From: JAYPWI01 sp038135065
Lineage (GTDB): Bacteria > Actinomycetota > Acidimicrobiia > Acidimicrobiales > Poriferisodalaceae
Assembly: GCA_038135065.1 (NCBI GenBank)
Contig: JAYPWI010000001.1
Coordinates: 124,001-188,000, forward strand
Length of the DNA: 64,000 nucleotides
Direction of reading: 5' to 3'
The position numbers and the translations under genes were made by a program. Shown piece by piece: positions 60,662 to 64,000 of the stretch. The stretch's first letter is position 1; the number at the start of each line of letters is the position of its first letter. The notes under the pieces were generated by a model. The model saw nothing but the letters and a program-made list of their open reading frames with translations. It had not been told where the DNA came from and did not search any database.

Positions 60662-61765
60662 GTGAACGCCGGGTATGTCGAGCTGTTGCTACGCCTGATC
60701 GTGGATCGCGGCGGTTCGGACCTCCACCTCAAGCCGGGCTCACCCCCCAAGATCCGGGTCGACGGTGAATTACGCGAGATACCGGGCGCCCCGGAACTGA
60801 CCCCGCAAGAGATCGACGTGCTCACCGACCACCTGCTCACACCGCTTGCCCGGCGGCAGTTCGAGGAGATGTTCGATGCGGACTTCGCCTACGCGGTCGA
60901 AGGGGTCGGCCGGTTCAGGGTGAGCGTCTTTCGGCAACGGGGTAGTTCGGCGGTCGTCATCCGCCGGGTCGCAGCGACGGCATCGCCTCCGCAGGAGTTG
61001 GGGCTTCCGGACGTGGTGGCCCGGCTGGCAGATCTCGAGCGAGGCCTCGTGGTCGTCGCCGGTCCGACCGGGGCTGGCAAGTCGACCACCTTGGCGTCGA
61101 TGATCCACCACATCAACCGGACCCGTAACGCGAACGTGGTGACGCTGGAGGATCCTGTCGAGTTCCTCCACGAGGACATCAAGGCATCGGTGAGTCAACG
61201 CGAGGTGGGGGGCGACGTGGTGTCCTTCTCGCGGGGTCTGCGGGCCGTCCTGCGCCAGGATCCGGACGTGATCATGGTGGGGGAGGTCCGTGACGCCGAG
61301 ACCGTCGCCGCCTGTCTGAGTGCGGCCGAATCGGGCCACTTGGTACTGACCTCGCTGCACACCATCGACGCAGCCGAGACCGTGAACCGCATGATGGATC
61401 TGTTCCCTTCCGATCAACGTCACCAGGCCCGGGTTTCCCTCGCTGCAACCCTTCGGGGCACCATCGCCCAGCGTCTCGTCCCCGCAGTTGGAGGTGGGCG
61501 CCTTCCGGTGTGCGAGGTGATGGTGACGACCGGACGGGTGCAGAAGTGCATCCTCGAGGCGGACCGGACCCACCTCCTACTCGACTTGATCGAGGATGGC
61601 GCCTACTACGGCATGACCTCCTTCGACGAACATCTCTGCAGCCTGGTGTCCGCCGGCAGGGTCGAGTGGGGTGAGGCCATACGAGTGGCGACTCGGCCCG
61701 ACGAACTCAAGATCAGGATGCGTGCGGCCGGGCTCGAGGAACCGACACCCTCGTTGTACCAGTGA
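60662..61765 (+). CDS. pilT: PilT-type twitching/retraction ATPase
   Basis: GTG 60662 starts a 367-residue type II/IV secretion ATPase. The N-terminal PAS-like domain (GGSDLHLKPGSPPKIRVDGELREI) precedes Walker A GPTGAGKST (134-142), the Asp box LEDPVEF (E163), Walker B DVIMVGEVRD (about 202-211) and the His box LTSLHT (H233). The length, lack of a zinc motif and SDLHL start are PilT-like rather than PilB. It would depolymerise type IV pili, but no other pilus gene is in the window. It is divergent from the UGSC selenoprotein and followed by a flavin reductase 64 bases on. Confidence 0.92.
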   Translation: MNAGYVELLLRLIVDRGGSDLHLKPGSPPKIRVDGELREIPGAPELTPQEIDVLTDHLLTPLARRQFEEMFDADFAYAVEGVGRFRVSVFRQRGSSAVVIRRVAATASPPQELGLPDVVARLADLERGLVVVAGPTGAGKSTTLASMIHHINRTRNANVVTLEDPVEFLHEDIKASVSQREVGGDVVSFSRGLRAVLRQDPDVIMVGEVRDAETVAACLSAAESGHLVLTSLHTIDAAETVNRMMDLFPSDQRHQARVSLAATLRGTIAQRLVPAVGGGRLPVCEVMVTTGRVQKCILEADRTHLLLDLIEDGAYYGMTSFDEHLCSLVSAGRVEWGEAIRVATRPDELKIRMRAAGLEEPTPSLYQ

Positions 61766-61829
61766 CGGTGGCTCCCCCCGGGAGGGGGTTCGACGGCTAC
61801 GCTCGCCCCAGGCGAGGACTGGAGACAAG

Positions 61830-62315
61830 GTGAGCGATTCCCCGAGCATTGACAGCGCGGTGTTCCGTCAGGTGCTGGGCCACTTCCCGACCGGCGTCAC
61901 GGCGGTGACGGCCGTCCATGACGGTCGACCCGTCGGTATGGCGATCGGTTCGTTCACCTCGGTTTCCCTCGATCCGCCCCTGGTGGCGTTTCTCCCGGGC
62001 AAGACCTCGGGCTCGTGGCAGGCGATCCGCGAGGCAGGATCGTTCTGCGTCAATGTCATGGCGCACGACCAGCTCGAGGTGTGCGGGGTGATGGCCAGTA
62101 AAGCCGAGGACAAGTTCGAGGGTGTGTCGTGGCGACCTGGCCCGACGGGTTCCCCGATCATCGAAGGGTCGATCGCCTACATCGACTGCGCCATCGACGC
62201 GATCCACGACGGCGGAGATCACGACATCGTCGTGGGGGCGGTCGTGGAACTCGAGGTCCTCGACGGACGGGATCCGCTGTTGTTCTACCAAGGCTCCTAC
62301 GGCACCTTCGGCTGA
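61830..62315 (+). CDS. Flavin reductase family protein (FMN-binding split barrel)
   Basis: GTG 61830 with GGAG upstream gives 161 residues. FRQVLGHFPTGVTAVTAVHDGRPVGMAIGSFTSVSLDPPLVAFLPGKTSGSWQAIREAGSFCVNVM is the classic opening of NAD(P)H:flavin reductases that feed two-component monooxygenases, and GDHDIVVGAVVELEV completes the barrel. It could supply reduced FMN to the NtaA-like monooxygenase at 17 kb, but the distance makes this a guess. The MauE-like gene starts seven bases after its stop. Confidence 0.9.
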   Translation: MSDSPSIDSAVFRQVLGHFPTGVTAVTAVHDGRPVGMAIGSFTSVSLDPPLVAFLPGKTSGSWQAIREAGSFCVNVMAHDQLEVCGVMASKAEDKFEGVSWRPGPTGSPIIEGSIAYIDCAIDAIHDGGDHDIVVGAVVELEVLDGRDPLLFYQGSYGTFG

Positions 62316-62322
62316 CCCCGGG

Positions 62323-62700
62323 GTGCTCGCATCGGCTGCCCGCGTTGCGGTCGGGCTGACGTTCCTCCTCGCAGGAACCCTCAAGCTCGGCGATCGGACG
62401 TGGTCGGCCTCGGCCCGCTCCTTGGGCGTTCCAGCATCGCTCGTGCCGTTGATCGGTCCGGCCGAGGTTGTGCTGGGTGCGCTGCTGGTCGCCGGTGTCG
62501 GCTCCGACCTGGTGTCCTGGATGGCCCTGGCCGTCTTGGTCGTGCTGTCGGTGGTTCTCGTAGTGGCCGTGTCCAAGCCCATCGATGTTCGGCCTGCGTG
62601 TGCCTGCTTCGGACGCTGGTCGTCCCGGCCTGTCGGACCATGGTCACTGGTCCGTAATGCAGCCCTCATCGTCGCAGCGGTGGTCAGCCTCGCGGGCTGA
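62323..62700 (+). CDS. MauE/DoxX-like membrane protein
   Basis: GTG 62323, seven bases after the flavin reductase stop, gives 125 residues with four membrane segments (AARVAVGLTFLLAGTLKL, LIGPAEVVLGALLVAGVG, WMALAVLVVLSVVLVVAV, LVRNAALIVAAVVSLAG). The loop PACACFGRW with its CxCF motif is typical of MauE-type proteins, which help form disulfides or assemble redox cofactors in exported proteins. The specific partner is unknown. Confidence 0.8.
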   Translation: MLASAARVAVGLTFLLAGTLKLGDRTWSASARSLGVPASLVPLIGPAEVVLGALLVAGVGSDLVSWMALAVLVVLSVVLVVAVSKPIDVRPACACFGRWSSRPVGPWSLVRNAALIVAAVVSLAG

Positions 62701-62812
62701 AGTCGACATCAACCCGTGCAGCACCCCTTGCCAGGCAATCACTCGACACCTAGCGTGGCGAATGAGCACGCGGAGTGATGTACATCTGCTCCGTGGCCGA
62801 TTCGGAGTAGGC

Positions 62813-64000
62813 ATGGATCTGAGTTCGCTGGGACGGGACGAGTTGGTCATGCCAATGGCGGCGGACGTCAACAAGTCCCGCGAGCGCGGTCGCCAGCGTC
62901 GCTTGGGCCGTCTCGTGACGCTCCTGGGCTTGGTTGCCGCTTGGCTGTGGTGGCGCGCCCTGACCGGCCGATCCCTCATGCCGTCGTGGCCCGGCCCCGA
63001 TGTGCCCCCTGAATATCTGACCCCTCTGTTGCTGGTCGTGGTGTTGGGTGGGGTGCTGATCGTGCCCATGTTGGCTGCCGGTCGATCGCCCCATGTCCAG
63101 TTCGCCCCCGAGGAGATGACCGTCGGGCTGGACGACGTTCGCGGTGCGCCGGTGGTCCGTGAGGAGGTCGTGAAGACCCTCAATCTCTTCCTGGCCCATC
63201 GCACCTTCCAGGAGGAGCTGGGCGGCACGCCCCGGCGGGCCATCCTCTTCGAGGGTCCCCCGGGCACCGGCAAGACCTTCTTGGCGAAGGCGATGGCGAA
63301 GGAGGCCGGGGTTCCCTTCCTGTTCGTGTCGTCGTCAGCCTTCCAATCGATGTACTACGGCCAGACGAATCGCAAGATCCGCAGTTACTTCAAGGCGCTG
63401 CGGGAGGCAGCCCGGCGTGAAGGCGGGGCGATCGGCTTTATCGAGGAGATCGACGCGATCGGTTCCAGTCGGCGTGGGATGCGCTCGGGCGGTTCCGGCG
63501 AGGGCATCTCGGGCGTCGTGAACGAGTTGTTGATCCAGTTGCAGTCCTTCGACGAACCTCCCCGTGGGCTGCGGGTGAGGAACTGGCTCGTGACCCGGGT
63601 CAACCGGTTCCTGCCTGTCGAGCACCAGCGGTCCAAGCGGGTGGCCCCGGCGGCCAACGTGCTCGTCGTCGGGGCGACCAACCGGGCTGATGATCTCGAC
63701 CCAGCCCTGGTGCGCCCTGGGCGGTTCGATCGAACCATCCACATCGGTCTTCCTGGCCGGGAGGGACGAAGGGACATCATCGACTACTACCTGGCGCGCA
63801 AGGCCCACGATCCGGCCCTTGACGATGAGCGCAGATTGGCCTTGGCTGCCATGACGGGTGGTTATAGCCCAGTGATGCTCGAACACCTTCTCGACGAGGC
63901 CCTCGTGTGGGCCCTGCGGCGGGGCGCCACCGCAATGAGCTGGGAGGACATCCAGCAGGCAAAGATGACCGAGGAGCTCGGACTCAAGGAGCAGGTGGTC
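62813..64000 (+). CDS. FtsH-like AAA+ ATPase, truncated by the window end
   Basis: ATG 62813 has GGAG five bases upstream; ATG 62762 is an alternative start. About 396 codons are present with no stop before 64000. Two membrane segments (LVTLLGLVAAWLWWRAL, LTPLLLVVVLGGVLIVPMLA) precede DDVRGAPVVREEVVKTL. Then come Walker A GPPGTGKT, Walker B FIEEIDAIG, where Glu replaces the usual first Asp, and an SRH region GATNRADDLDPALVRPGRFDRTIHIGLPGREGR with two arginine fingers. About 35 residues are inserted before the SRH. Whether an HExxH protease domain follows cannot be seen. Confidence 0.85.
   Translation, partial: MDLSSLGRDELVMPMAADVNKSRERGRQRRLGRLVTLLGLVAAWLWWRALTGRSLMPSWPGPDVPPEYLTPLLLVVVLGGVLIVPMLAAGRSPHVQFAPEEMTVGLDDVRGAPVVREEVVKTLNLFLAHRTFQEELGGTPRRAILFEGPPGTGKTFLAKAMAKEAGVPFLFVSSSAFQSMYYGQTNRKIRSYFKALREAARREGGAIGFIEEIDAIGSSRRGMRSGGSGEGISGVVNELLIQLQSFDEPPRGLRVRNWLVTRVNRFLPVEHQRSKRVAPAANVLVVGATNRADDLDPALVRPGRFDRTIHIGLPGREGRRDIIDYYLARKAHDPALDDERRLALAAMTGGYSPVMLEHLLDEALVWALRRGATAMSWEDIQQAKMTEELGLKEQVV

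Overview
The window looks like a chromosomal segment of a high-GC, aerobic actinobacterium, most likely class Acidimicrobiia. The evidence is the combination of many luciferase-like (LLM) flavin/F420 oxidoreductases, two cytochromes P450, SDRs, inositol-phosphate synthase, EgtB, PspC, MauE and the GYWLVASDGGVFAFGD-type propeller repeat, together with frequent GTG starts and 4-base ATGA/GTGA gene overlaps. The order-level assignment is inference. Genes are tightly packed on both strands, with no gene-free stretch over 300 bases. I saw no rRNA, tRNA, CRISPR array, insertion sequence or prophage. One 10-N assembly gap lies at 57094-57103.

The main result is two selenoprotein genes, each split by an in-frame TGA that ordinary gene calling would read as a stop. 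The first (22113-23258, +) is a glycine/betaine/proline-reductase selenoprotein-B-like (GrdB/PrdB family) protein with a U-P-L-C motif at the TGA. The second (60034-60555, -) is a UGSC-family protein with a U-G-S-C motif at the TGA. In both, the frame continues past the TGA with family-like sequence, and a perfect hairpin lies at the spacing expected of a bacterial SECIS, with G in the first two loop bases. Neither SelA/SelB/SelD nor tRNA-Sec lies in the window.

0-13 kb: CoA-transferase fragment, MetE-like protein, MFS exporter with an M16 lipoprotein peptidase, ketopantoate-reductase-like enzyme, SnoaL-like protein, P450, alpha/beta hydrolase, a possible nuclease-fold protein overlapping a LysR regulator, and divergent inositol-phosphate synthase. 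13-28 kb: a catabolic or detoxification block with SDRs, five LLM oxidoreductases, a D-2-hydroxyacid dehydrogenase, phytanoyl-CoA-dioxygenase-like enzyme, MFS and EamA transporters, the first selenoprotein, EgtB and a hotdog-like protein. 28-37 kb: a fused indolepyruvate:ferredoxin oxidoreductase, ferritin-like DUF455 protein, ammonium transporter with a GlnR-like site and strong terminator, and a secreted subtilase with propeller repeats.

37-47 kb: histidine phosphatase, M18 aminopeptidase, membrane proteins, a membrane-anchored HExxH protein, an LLM pseudogene, zinc-finger rhomboid, Fe/Mn superoxide dismutase, then an LLM-P450-EamA-DUF4262 minus-strand run. 47-59 kb: three large membrane GGDEF-EAL proteins (cyclic-di-GMP turnover) interspersed with a redoxin-like protein, an eIF2B-like protein, PspC/LiaF-like proteins and a probable methylsuccinyl-CoA dehydrogenase of the ethylmalonyl-CoA pathway. 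59-64 kb: MutY, the UGSC selenoprotein, PilT-type ATPase, flavin reductase, MauE-like protein and an FtsH-like AAA+ ATPase running off the window.
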